Shown in pieces: positions 18,136-26,543 of a stretch of 43,099 nucleotides of DNA. The first letter of the stretch is position 1; every line of letters starts with the position of its first letter. The notes beneath the pieces were generated by a model. That model saw only the letters and a list, made by a program, of their open reading frames with translations, had not been told where the DNA came from and searched no databases. The stretch covers positions 1 through 43,099 of the forward strand of contig NZ_RHNU01000021.1 of NCBI RefSeq assembly GCF_003946015.1, written 5' to 3'. A program made the translations under genes and the position numbers. The DNA comes from Companilactobacillus insicii. GTDB taxonomy: Bacteria > Bacillota > Bacilli > Lactobacillales > Lactobacillaceae.

Positions 18136-18169
18136 AAGATTAGAAACAAATTTAATCTTTTCTAATCTT
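18136..18169. promoter_or_regulatory. Putative operator dyad over the permease promoter
   Basis: AAGATTAGAAA (18136-18146) and TTTCTAATCTT (18159-18169) are perfect 11-base inverted arms separated by 12 bases, about two helical turns centre to centre. The dyad covers the -10 region and spacer of the minus-strand permease promoter, so a repressor bound here would block transcription. The regulator is not encoded in the window's accessory block. Confidence 0.55.
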
Positions 18170-18177
18170 AGTGTCAA
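18149..18177 (-). promoter_or_regulatory. Candidate promoter of the permease gene
   Basis: On the minus strand, TTGACA (18177-18172), 17 bases, TAAATT (18154-18149); a 16-base spacing gives TTAAAT. The -35 is a perfect consensus. It overlaps the dyad operator. Confidence 0.6.
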
Positions 18178-18271
18178 CAGTTAATGTTAATTTTACCTTT
18201 ATATATGGCAGAAACGCCGTTAAACGACAAGAATTCCATTTTATATGTATATCATAAAAATTAATTTATCG

Positions 18272-18300
18272 TTGACATTAATTAGAAATAATCCTAATAT
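18272..18300 (+). promoter_or_regulatory. Promoter of the amidohydrolase pair
   Basis: TTGACA (18272-18277), 17 bases, TAATAT (18295-18300). The spacer contains ATTAGAAATAATCCTAAT, whose ATTAGAAA half matches the arm of the permease operator. Transcription from about 18307 excludes the in-frame upstream start near 18245. Confidence 0.65.
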
Positions 18301-18340
18301 TTTAACCAACAATTTGGGAGGCATGATTAGGACAGAGACA

Positions 18341-19534
18341 ATGTATAAGAATTTTAAACTTTTTGATGGTGAGACACCCGAAATTCAAAACGACGCTTGG
18401 TTCGTTGTAGATAGTGAAAAAGGAGAAATTACAGATCTTGGATTTGGTGCTGACACACCAAAGTCTGACAAAGTTGTCGATTTGGAAGATAAGTATGTGA
18501 TGCCTGGGTTGATCAACGCGCACACACACATTATGATGAATCCCATTTCTAATAAGCTTAACTATCTTTCTGAAGCGGAAGTTACATTTACGGCATTACA
18601 AAATTTGAAGGAGTTGCTAAAGACTGGTGTCACGTATATTAGAGATTGTGGATGTGCATTCGATGTAGATATAAAGCTTGCTAAATTACAAGCTGAAGGT
18701 CAATTGGATGGTACAGAGATTATTCCATCTGGGCGTCCAATGAGTATGACTGGTGGTCATGGGGATTTCACTGAAGGATTAAATGGCGAAACAACTTGGG
18801 GAAATTTAGTTGACTCTGAAGATGAGATGAGAAAAGCCGTCCGTCAAGAATTCAAATTAGGTGCAAAAAATATAAAAGTTATGGCAACCGGCGGAGTTAT
18901 GTCAGCCACTGATCAAATTGATGACACAGAGCTGACTGAGTCAGAAATTGCGGTGGCCGTTGAAGAAGCACATTCAAAGCACATGACGGTTGCAGCACAT
19001 GCGGAAGGTGCTAATGGTATTCATAATGCAATTGTTGCTGGAGTTGATTCAGTAGAACATGGCTCATATATTACTGATGAAGATATTCAATTGATGTTAA
19101 AGCAGGGCACATATCTCACGCCAACGTTAATTGCAGCATATACAATTCCAGAATATGGTGAAGGAAAGCTCCCACAATACATGATTGATAAGGCAAATTC
19201 ATTTATAGATACATTCTTCAAACGTATTGGGGTTGCTATCAAAGCAGGAGTAAAGATTACTTTAGGAACTGATGCTGGTACACCATTTAATGGATTCAAG
19301 GATGTTCCATATGAACTTGAACTGCTAACAAAAGTTGGAGCTACAAATACTCAGGCCTTATTTGCATCATCCCAAAATAGTGCCAAGTTATTAGGTATTG
19401 ATGATAAATATGGAACTTTGAAAAAGGGGAAAGTTGCTGATTTCTTGGTACTTAATGATGATCCAGTAGCAGATGTTAGAGCGGTTCAACAAACAGATAA
19501 GTCAGTATACAAGAAAGGCGTAAAAGTATTCTAA
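18341..19534 (+). CDS. Metal-dependent amidohydrolase (imidazolonepropionase-like / dipeptidase), copy 1
   Basis: A 397-residue hydrolase of the amidohydrolase superfamily. The metal ligands are visible: HTH at His61 and His63, the probable carboxylated Lys179 (NIKVMATGG), His220 (AAHAEG), His240 (VEHG) and Asp311 (GTDAGTP). The set implies a two-metal centre cutting amide or peptide bonds. Related enzymes include Xaa-Pro and Xaa-Arg/Lys dipeptidases, but the substrate cannot be deduced. The ATG at 18341 aligns with the start of the downstream paralogue and follows AGGACAGAGACA; ATG 18323 is an alternative. It forms an operon with its paralogue and is divergent from a permease. Confidence 0.85.
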   Translation: MYKNFKLFDGETPEIQNDAWFVVDSEKGEITDLGFGADTPKSDKVVDLEDKYVMPGLINAHTHIMMNPISNKLNYLSEAEVTFTALQNLKELLKTGVTYIRDCGCAFDVDIKLAKLQAEGQLDGTEIIPSGRPMSMTGGHGDFTEGLNGETTWGNLVDSEDEMRKAVRQEFKLGAKNIKVMATGGVMSATDQIDDTELTESEIAVAVEEAHSKHMTVAAHAEGANGIHNAIVAGVDSVEHGSYITDEDIQLMLKQGTYLTPTLIAAYTIPEYGEGKLPQYMIDKANSFIDTFFKRIGVAIKAGVKITLGTDAGTPFNGFKDVPYELELLTKVGATNTQALFASSQNSAKLLGIDDKYGTLKKGKVADFLVLNDDPVADVRAVQQTDKSVYKKGVKVF

Positions 19535-19555
19535 AAAAAGAAAGGTTTGTTTAAA

Positions 19556-20755
19556 ATGACAACATTTGTAAATTTAAAGTTATTTAATGGTACTGATAAC
19601 AAAATTATTGATAACAGTTATATGTCTGTTGATGAAAAGGGAAAACTTACGGATGTTGGTGTTGGAACACCTGGTAAAGTAGATAATTGTGTGGTTAATC
19701 TTGAAGGAAAATATGTTATGCCTGGACTGATTAATGCCCACACCCATTTGATGATGAATCCTACATCTAATAAATTAGAATATTTATCAGAAGCTGAAAT
19801 TACTTTTACTGCTTTGAAAAATTTGAATACCTTATTGCACGCAGGTGTTACATATATTAGAGATTGCGGATGTGCATTCAACGTTGATATAAAGCTTGCA
19901 AGATTACAATTAGAGGGTCAGCTAAAGGGAACGGAAATTTTACCTTCTGGACGTCCAATGACTATGACAGGTGGGCATGGTGATTTTACTGAGGGCCTTA
20001 GTGGAGAGACCTCTATGGGGCATTTGATTGATTCTAAAGATGAAATGCGAAAGGCTGTTCGTGAAAATTTTAAGCTCGGCGCAAAAAATATAAAGGTTAT
20101 GGCAACTGGTGGTGTTATGTCTTCGACTGACCAGGTAGACGATACTGAGTTAACTGAAGGCGAAATGGCGGTGGCTGTTGAAGAGGCGCATACAAAACAT
20201 ATGACGGTTGCATCACATGCTCAGGGTAATCGTGGTATTCAAATTTCCCTTGAAGCCGGGGTGGATTCAATCGAGCACGGTATTTATGTTGATGAGCAAC
20301 AGGCAGAATTTATGAAACAAAATAATGTTTTTCTAGTTCCAACTTTGAATGCTTGTGCAAGTATAGATAGATATGGTGTCGGTAAAATTCCTGATTATAT
20401 GATAAAAAAGAACAATATAGTAAAAGATGACTTCTTCAAAAATATTAAAATGGCATTTGATAAGGGAGTTAAAATTGTTGTTGGAACCGACGCAGGTACA
20501 CCATTCAATGGATTTGTTCATGGTACTACTGATGAACTATCGTTATTTACAGGTTTAGGAATCAGCCCATATCAGGCGCTATTAGGTACAACAAAATATG
20601 CTGCCGAATTATTAAGAATTGATGATGAATATGGAAGCCTAGAAAATGGTAAATTTGCAGACTTTCTAGTATTAGATGAAAATCCATTAGAAAGTGTTGA
20701 AGCTGTGGCACAAACTGATAAACAGATTTACAAGAAGGGCGTTTTGGTTGAATAA
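19556..20755 (+). CDS. Metal-dependent amidohydrolase (imidazolonepropionase-like / dipeptidase), copy 2
   Basis: A 399-residue paralogue of the preceding enzyme, about two thirds identical by eye over its whole length. It retains all metal ligands: HTH (His62, His64), the Lys in NIKVMATGG, His in SHAQG, His in IEHG, and Asp in GTDAGTP. The metal-site half is nearly identical. The region after IEHG, which usually shapes the substrate pocket, differs most (LVPTLNACASIDRYG against LTPTLIAAYTIPEYG). This suggests related but distinct substrates. GAAAGG precedes the ATG; a TTG 9 bases upstream is less likely. Confidence 0.85.
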   Translation: MTTFVNLKLFNGTDNKIIDNSYMSVDEKGKLTDVGVGTPGKVDNCVVNLEGKYVMPGLINAHTHLMMNPTSNKLEYLSEAEITFTALKNLNTLLHAGVTYIRDCGCAFNVDIKLARLQLEGQLKGTEILPSGRPMTMTGGHGDFTEGLSGETSMGHLIDSKDEMRKAVRENFKLGAKNIKVMATGGVMSSTDQVDDTELTEGEMAVAVEEAHTKHMTVASHAQGNRGIQISLEAGVDSIEHGIYVDEQQAEFMKQNNVFLVPTLNACASIDRYGVGKIPDYMIKKNNIVKDDFFKNIKMAFDKGVKIVVGTDAGTPFNGFVHGTTDELSLFTGLGISPYQALLGTTKYAAELLRIDDEYGSLENGKFADFLVLDENPLESVEAVAQTDKQIYKKGVLVE

Positions 20756-20770
20756 TTATTAATGCGGATT

Positions 20771-20799
20771 TTGACAAATTTCGAGAATAAGATTAAAGT
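20771..20799 (+). promoter_or_regulatory. Candidate promoter upstream of an early terminator
   Basis: TTGACA (20771-20776), 17 bases, TAAAGT (20794-20799). A transcript from about 20806 would meet the terminator at 20852-20884 after roughly 80 bases, before the DHA2 exporter gene. Confidence 0.4.
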
Positions 20800-20851
20800 A
20801 GGATTTGCTTTAGATTTATAAATCTGAATTTAAATTTTGATAACTGTAACG

Positions 20852-20884
20852 GAGATATCGTTGATTTAGCGATATCTCTTTTTA
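20852..20884 (+). terminator. Terminator before the DHA2 exporter
   Basis: GAGATATCG and CGATATCTC form a perfect 9-base stem with a 9-base loop and are followed by TTTTTAT. It ends the amidohydrolase operon, or attenuates a leader transcript of the exporter. Confidence 0.8.
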
Positions 20885-20917
20885 TTTGTTTGATAGTAGT
20901 AGAAGTGAGGAATTGAT

Positions 20918-22315
20918 GTGCAAAAAGAAGTAAGTACACGTATTAAGTTATCCATACTGGCCGTCGGATTGTTGTCATTTATTAGTATTTTGACTGAAAC
21001 GTCGATGAATGTTACGTTTCCGACTTTGACAAAAGATTTGAATGTAAGCCTTGGCGTGGTTCAGTGGCTAACAACTGGATATTTGTTACTGACAACTATT
21101 ATTATGAGTACCACAGCATATGTATTAAAAAGATTTAGACCTTTAAAAATATTTATTTTTGCAGTTACATTTTGTTTTGTTGGATCCATAATTTGTTTAC
21201 TTGCTCCAAACTTTCCGGTTTTGTTGATTGGTCGTCTGCTACAAGCAGTATCAGCAGGATTATCGACACCGTTGATGTTTGATTTAATTTTTGAAGAAGT
21301 TCCAGGAACACAAATTGGAATTTATACTGGGTTTGCAAGCATTATAATTTCGTTGGCACCAGCATTAGGACCAACCTATGGAGGAGTTGTTAGTGGGATT
21401 TGGTCCTGGCGTTCAATTTTTATGGGAATAATTCCGCTAATTATTATTGTCGCAATTTTGGGATGGACCACAATCCGTGGGAATGTGCGTGGAGTTAAAG
21501 ATGTTAAGTTTGATTATTTAAGTGTTACTGGATTAGCCATTATTTTTTCGATGATTTTGTTTACTTTTGATCAAGCTGGTAACCACGGTTGGATATCTAG
21601 TCAATTTTTTACTTGGATATTTATTACCTTGGTTTTGTTTTTTATTTTCATTTGGTACAATTCGAAAACAACACGTCAATTGATTGACTTTTCTATTTTG
21701 AAAAATTCGATTTTAAGATTGAGATTATTTGGATATTTTGGATTACAATTTATTAATATTGGGCTGTCATTTTTACTGCCTATTTTTGCTCAGAATGTAC
21801 TAAATTTAGATACTAGTCATGCCGGTATAATGCTTCTACCAGGATCATTGTTAGGTGCGTTAGTTGGACCAATTGCTGGTTCAATATATGATAACAAAGG
21901 TCCAAAAATCCCGACAATCTTAAGTGGTTTGCTAGTTACTGCTGGAACCGCATTATTCTTTATTTTTAGTGATAAGCTATCTTTTATTTTAATAATCATT
22001 TTGTATTCAGTTGTACGAATTGGTTTTAACTTCGGATTTGGTACATTACTATCTGATGGCAGTATGCAAGTTCATGGACGTAAAAAGTCTGATCAAAATT
22101 CTTTATTCAGTATGATGCAGCAGTATGCGGGTTCATTAGGAACTAATGTCTTGTCGGTTGTAATTTCGGCAGTTGCTATTACAAGCGGGACTAATAGTAA
22201 TTTTATTAATACACTTACTGGTGCAAAAATTGATTTTATCGTATTGACAATTTTGTCATTATTGATTTTGATTTCTGTAATTTATGTAGCAGTTAAGTAT
22301 CCTAAAAAAGTCTAG
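20918..22315 (+). CDS. MFS drug exporter, DHA2 (EmrB/QacA-like) family
   Basis: A 465-residue transporter with about 14 hydrophobic segments, the layout of the 14-helix DHA2 proton-driven exporters. The first segment ends in SMNVTFPTLTKDLNVS, followed by VQWLTTGYLL; this pair is diagnostic of EmrB/QacA relatives. Motif C is seen in SLAPALGPTYGG. It probably expels hydrophobic or cationic compounds; substrate unknown. The start is a GTG with AGTGAGG 7 bases upstream. The stop codon sits inside the following terminator. Confidence 0.88.
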   Translation: MQKEVSTRIKLSILAVGLLSFISILTETSMNVTFPTLTKDLNVSLGVVQWLTTGYLLLTTIIMSTTAYVLKRFRPLKIFIFAVTFCFVGSIICLLAPNFPVLLIGRLLQAVSAGLSTPLMFDLIFEEVPGTQIGIYTGFASIIISLAPALGPTYGGVVSGIWSWRSIFMGIIPLIIIVAILGWTTIRGNVRGVKDVKFDYLSVTGLAIIFSMILFTFDQAGNHGWISSQFFTWIFITLVLFFIFIWYNSKTTRQLIDFSILKNSILRLRLFGYFGLQFINIGLSFLLPIFAQNVLNLDTSHAGIMLLPGSLLGALVGPIAGSIYDNKGPKIPTILSGLLVTAGTALFFIFSDKLSFILIIILYSVVRIGFNFGFGTLLSDGSMQVHGRKKSDQNSLFSMMQQYAGSLGTNVLSVVISAVAITSGTNSNFINTLTGAKIDFIVLTILSLLILISVIYVAVKYPKKV

Positions 22316-22335
22316 ATTTAATCTGGGCTTTTTTT
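22304..22335 (+). terminator. Terminator of the DHA2 exporter gene
   Basis: AAAAAAGTCTAGATT pairs with AATCTGGGCTTTTTT (G-U pairs included), overlapping the stop codon and running into a T-run. Confidence 0.75.
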
Positions 22336-22356
22336 GATACAGTAAACGCAACAACT

Positions 22357-22384
22357 GTTACACGGTCCGTTTATTTGTTAAAAT
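22357..22384 (+). promoter_or_regulatory. Candidate promoter of polA
   Basis: GTTACA (22357-22362), 16 bases, extended -10 TGTTAAAAT with TAAAAT at 22379-22384, 35 bases before the polA ATG. Confidence 0.5.
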
Positions 22385-22418
22385 AATATTGATTAATTTC
22401 GTTTCAATGGGAGAAAAA

Positions 22419-25076
22419 ATGACGAAAAACAAAAAGTTACTTTTAATTGATGGAAATAGTGTCTCATTTAGAGCATTTTTTGCCATGCATAATGTATTAG
22501 ACAAATTTGTTTCAGGCGATGGTATCCACACAAATGCCTTATATGCCTTTAATAATATGCTAGATTTAATTTTAAAAGACGAGAATCCTACACACGCGTT
22601 AGTAGCATTTGATGCCGGAAAAACAACTTTTAGAACAGAAATGTTTTCAGATTATAAGGGTACTCGTGCTAAGACACCACCTGAATTAATGGAACAACTA
22701 CCATTGATTCAAGAGATGCTTAATTTACGTGGAATTAAAACTTATGAGTTAAAAAATTATGAAGCAGATGACATTATTGGAACTATGTCGCGTAAGGGCC
22801 AATTAGATGGAATGGACGTTACGATAATTACTGGTGATCGGGATCTTACACAATTAACGACTGATAAAGTTACAGTTAGAGTTAATGTCAAAGGCGTGAC
22901 TGAAACTGAAACGTATACTCCAGAACATGTTAAAGAAAAACTTGGTATTACTCCTGAACAAATCATTGATATGAAGGGATTAATGGGCGATACTTCTGAT
23001 CATTATCCTGGTGTTGAAAAAGTTGGTGAAAAGACAGCTATTAAGTTGCTAAACGAATACGGTTCTATGGAAGGACTGTATGAACATGTAGATGAAATGA
23101 AAAAGAGCAAACTTAAGGAGCATCTTATTAATGATAAGGACCAAGCTTTCTTAAGCAAGAAGTTAGCGACAATCAATTGTGAAGCTCCAGTTGAATTGAA
23201 GCTCGGTGAATTAGAATATCGAGGAGATAATCAAGAACAATTAATTAAGTTTTATCAACGAATGGATTTTAAATCTTTCTTAGAAAAAATGAACATTGAT
23301 ACTGAAGAAGTCAAAGAAGAAATGGCTGATATTAAGTTCACTGAATTGAATTCTGACGCAGTGGATAAAATTGTATCTTGCAATAAACCGCAGACAGTTA
23401 TCGTAGAAAGCTTTGGAGAAAACTATCACATTTCTTCCATTATTGGTTTAGCAGTTGAAAGTAATGGAGAATTTTACAGTACAACTGATGTTTCAATTTT
23501 AGAAAATGATAAGTTTAAAAATTGGTTAGCAGATGAAAATAAAGAAAAATATGTTTTTGATAATAAAAAGACTGTAGCCTTGTTGCATCGCTACGGTTGT
23601 GAATTTGCTGGTGTTAGCTTCGATATGTTGTTAGTATCCTACTTGCTGGATACGAATGATAATAAGAGTGATATTGGTATTGTTGCACAGAATTATGGAC
23701 ACAATTTGCCAAATGAAGAAGAATTTTATGGTAAAGGTGTAAAAAAATCCGTACCGGATGACGAACAAGTATTAATGAATTTCATGTGTCAAAAGGCACA
23801 TATTATAAATGAATTACATGATAAAATGTTTGCCGAGTTAAAAGAAAATGATCAGGATAGTTTATATGATGAAATTGAACTTCCACTATCCAATGTTTTA
23901 GCTAGCATGGAAATAAAGGGTGTTAAAGTTGATGCAAGTCGTTTAAAAGAAATGCAAAACGATTTTGCTAAGAGACTAAGTAGTATTGAGCAACAAATAT
24001 ATTCAGAAGCTGGAGAGGAGTTTAATATTAATTCTCCAAAACAACTGGGCGTTATTTTGTTTGAAAAATTAAAATTACCGGTTATTAAAAAGACTAAAAC
24101 TGGTTATTCAACAGCGGTAGTTGTACTTGAAAAACTAAAAGGTAAATCTCCAGTAGTTCAAAAAATCTTGGACTACCGTCAAATTTCTAAGATAAATTCT
24201 ACTTATGCTATTGGATTGCAAAAGTTTATTCAACCTGATAATCGTATTCATACAATTTACCAACAAACTTTGACTCAAACTGGTCGTTTGTCTTCAATTG
24301 AGCCTAATTTACAAAATATTCCGATTAGAATTGATGAGGGTCGTCAAATAAGAAAGGCTTTCGTGCCACAAGATGATGATTGGGAAATGTTTTCAGCCGA
24401 CTACTCACAAGTTGAGTTACGTGTCTTAGCACATATTTCGGGTGATGAAAATATGCAAGAGGCGTTTAAAGAAGATTATGATATTCATGCGCACACAGCT
24501 ATGAGAATATTTGGCTTGGACAGTACTGATGAAGTTACACCAGATATGAGACGTAAAGCTAAAGCTACTAATTTTGGTATTGTTTATGGGATAAGTGACT
24601 ACGGTCTATCACAAAATATCGGTATAACTCGTAAAGAGGCTGCCCAATTTATTGATTCATACTTTGAACAATATCCCGGTGTTAAAAAATATATGGACGA
24701 TATTGTCAAATTTGCCCGTGAAAATGGTTATGTTGAAACAATTATGCATCGTCGTAGATATTTACCAGATATCCATTCTAAGAATTTTAATATTAGAAAC
24801 TTCGCACAAAGAACAGCAATGAACACACCAATTCAGGGTAGTGCTGCTGATATTATTAAAGTTGCTATGATAAACATGCAAAAAATGATCAAAAAAGAAA
24901 ACTTGCAAGCAAACTTATTATTGCAAGTTCATGATGAAATGATATTTGAAGCTCCAAAATCAGAAATTCCAATTTTAGAAAAGCTGGTGCCAAGTGTAAT
25001 GGATTCAGCTGTTAAATTGGATGTTCCATTAAAAGTGGGATCCGCACATGGTGAGAGTTGGTATGAAGCTAAATAA
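22419..25076 (+). CDS. polA: DNA polymerase I
   Basis: An 885-residue repair and Okazaki-fragment polymerase. The N-terminal ~290 residues are the 5' nuclease (LLIDGNS, ADDIIG, TGDRD). The C-terminal polymerase has motif A DYSQVELR with Asp661, motif B RRKAKATNFGIVYG, and motif C VHDE with Asp839. The middle 3'-5' exonuclease domain lacks the catalytic acids: the place of DTET in E. coli reads IVESFG, and later acidic residues are also missing, so proofreading should be absent, as in B. subtilis. The start at 22419 has GGGAG 5 bases upstream; ATG 22407 and TTG 22389 overlap or precede that site. It leads the replication/repair cluster. Confidence 0.96.
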   Translation: MTKNKKLLLIDGNSVSFRAFFAMHNVLDKFVSGDGIHTNALYAFNNMLDLILKDENPTHALVAFDAGKTTFRTEMFSDYKGTRAKTPPELMEQLPLIQEMLNLRGIKTYELKNYEADDIIGTMSRKGQLDGMDVTIITGDRDLTQLTTDKVTVRVNVKGVTETETYTPEHVKEKLGITPEQIIDMKGLMGDTSDHYPGVEKVGEKTAIKLLNEYGSMEGLYEHVDEMKKSKLKEHLINDKDQAFLSKKLATINCEAPVELKLGELEYRGDNQEQLIKFYQRMDFKSFLEKMNIDTEEVKEEMADIKFTELNSDAVDKIVSCNKPQTVIVESFGENYHISSIIGLAVESNGEFYSTTDVSILENDKFKNWLADENKEKYVFDNKKTVALLHRYGCEFAGVSFDMLLVSYLLDTNDNKSDIGIVAQNYGHNLPNEEEFYGKGVKKSVPDDEQVLMNFMCQKAHIINELHDKMFAELKENDQDSLYDEIELPLSNVLASMEIKGVKVDASRLKEMQNDFAKRLSSIEQQIYSEAGEEFNINSPKQLGVILFEKLKLPVIKKTKTGYSTAVVVLEKLKGKSPVVQKILDYRQISKINSTYAIGLQKFIQPDNRIHTIYQQTLTQTGRLSSIEPNLQNIPIRIDEGRQIRKAFVPQDDDWEMFSADYSQVELRVLAHISGDENMQEAFKEDYDIHAHTAMRIFGLDSTDEVTPDMRRKAKATNFGIVYGISDYGLSQNIGITRKEAAQFIDSYFEQYPGVKKYMDDIVKFARENGYVETIMHRRRYLPDIHSKNFNIRNFAQRTAMNTPIQGSAADIIKVAMINMQKMIKKENLQANLLLQVHDEMIFEAPKSEIPILEKLVPSVMDSAVKLDVPLKVGSAHGESWYEAK

Positions 25077-25104
25077 TAAATGAGTAATGAAATGAGGGGA
25101 TAAT

Positions 25105-25932
25105 ATGCCTGAAATGCCAGAAGTAGAAACCGTTAAGCGAGGATTGATTTCTCAAATCAAAGGTAGAAAAATCAAAAATGTTGAGATTAGATATCAAAAT
25201 TTGATAACTGGGGATGTACAACAATTCATTGACATGGTCACTGGAACTACGATCGAAGATATAGGTCGTCGCGCAAAATTCTTATTAATACATTTGGATA
25301 ATGGATATACGATTATTAGTCATCTGCGAATGGAAGGAAAGTATCGTGTTTCCGCTGATCCAGCAATGATAGATAAGCATTCACACGCAATTTTTACTTT
25401 GGATAATGGGCAAAAACTCATTTATAATGATGTTCGCAAGTTTGGACGTATGCAGTTGTGGAGGACGGATGATCTTTCGAATAACAAATCTATTTCTAAG
25501 TTGGGTCCGGAACCACTTTCTGATGAGTTCACATTTGAAAACGTGAAACCGAGAATTATGCGTCATCGAAAAGATATTAAGACAGTATTGTTGGATCAGT
25601 CGGTTATGAGTGGTTTGGGGAATATTTATGTTGATGAAGTATTGTGGAGTGCCAAGCTACATCCTGAAACTCCAGCAAATCATTTGAATGATGAAGATAT
25701 TAAGAATATTATCAAATACTCAAATGAAGAAATGACGATGGGAATTGATGCTGGAGGCTCAACTGTCAGATCTTACCTCGATTCAACTGGTCATGCTGGT
25801 CATATGCAGGATTTCTTGCATGCATATAATCGTGAGGGAACTCCGTGTGATCGTTGTGGTACTGAGATTGAAAAGATTAAAGTTGGTGGACGAGGCACAC
25901 ATTTCTGTCCACATTGCCAGGTTATAAAATGA
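25105..25932 (+). CDS. mutM: Formamidopyrimidine-DNA glycosylase
   Basis: A 275-residue base excision repair enzyme removing 8-oxoguanine and formamidopyrimidines and cutting the site by beta/delta elimination. The N terminus MPEMPEVETV supplies the catalytic Pro (after Met removal) and Glu; the usual MPELPEVE has Met in place of Leu. RRAKFLL carries the conserved lysine. The helix-two-turn-helix and a four-Cys zinc finger (CDRC ... CPHC) are at the C terminus. It lies between polA and coaE; its stop overlaps the coaE start (ATGA). Confidence 0.97.
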   Translation: MPEMPEVETVKRGLISQIKGRKIKNVEIRYQNLITGDVQQFIDMVTGTTIEDIGRRAKFLLIHLDNGYTIISHLRMEGKYRVSADPAMIDKHSHAIFTLDNGQKLIYNDVRKFGRMQLWRTDDLSNNKSISKLGPEPLSDEFTFENVKPRIMRHRKDIKTVLLDQSVMSGLGNIYVDEVLWSAKLHPETPANHLNDEDIKNIIKYSNEEMTMGIDAGGSTVRSYLDSTGHAGHMQDFLHAYNREGTPCDRCGTEIEKIKVGGRGTHFCPHCQVIK

Positions 25933-26522
25933 GTAAGATATATGGATTGACCGGAGGAATAGCATCTGGAAAATCAACCGTTTTGGATTTATTTAGGCAA
26001 AATGGTTGCGTAGTATATGATGCTGATAAAGTTGCAAGAGATATTGTTAAACCAGGAACGGATGGCCTAAGCCAGGTTATACAAACTTTTGGCAGTGAAA
26101 TCTTATTTAGTGATGGATCTTTGAATCGTAAGAAGCTAGGATCAATTGTTTTTAATGATAAAAGTCAATTAAAAAGGTTAACAGATATTACAGGCCCATT
26201 GATAAGAAAGCAGATTCTACATATAATTAAACAAGTTAGTGAATCAAGTGATAAAAAAATAGTGATATTTGAGATTCAATTATTATTCGAATCTAATTAT
26301 CAGGACTATTTTGATGGTATTATAAGTATTTACGTTCCTGAGGAAATACAGTTAGATCGCTTGATGGAACGTGATAGAATTAGTAAAGAAGATGCTTTGA
26401 ACAAAATTAATTCACAAATGTCGATGGAAGAAAAGAAAAGTCGTGCAGATCTTGTAATTGATAATTCAGGCAACTTGAATATTTTAAAAACTGAAATTTA
26501 TAATTTAATAAAAAAATTATGA
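25929..26522 (+). CDS. coaE: Dephospho-CoA kinase
   Basis: A 197-residue P-loop kinase that phosphorylates dephospho-CoA in the last step of coenzyme A synthesis. The ATP loop is GGIASGKST (residues 9-17), followed by YDADKVARDIV, characteristic of CoaE. The ATG overlaps the mutM stop as ATGA, so translation is coupled; an upstream in-frame TTG at 25914 is not needed. Length is normal. Confidence 0.95.
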   Translation: MSKIYGLTGGIASGKSTVLDLFRQNGCVVYDADKVARDIVKPGTDGLSQVIQTFGSEILFSDGSLNRKKLGSIVFNDKSQLKRLTDITGPLIRKQILHIIKQVSESSDKKIVIFEIQLLFESNYQDYFDGIISIYVPEEIQLDRLMERDRISKEDALNKINSQMSMEEKKSRADLVIDNSGNLNILKTEIYNLIKKL

Positions 26523-26543
26523 TACAGAAAAGAGGCTGATGAT

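Noticed and set aside
18245-18340. Upstream in-frame start for the first amidohydrolase
   Set aside because: The segment contains a TTGACA-17-TAATAT promoter and is absent from the paralogue; the protein family begins at the KLFDG strand.
20761-20820. 19-codon ORF starting ATG CGG ATT after the second amidohydrolase
   Set aside because: It has no ribosome site and overlaps a candidate promoter.
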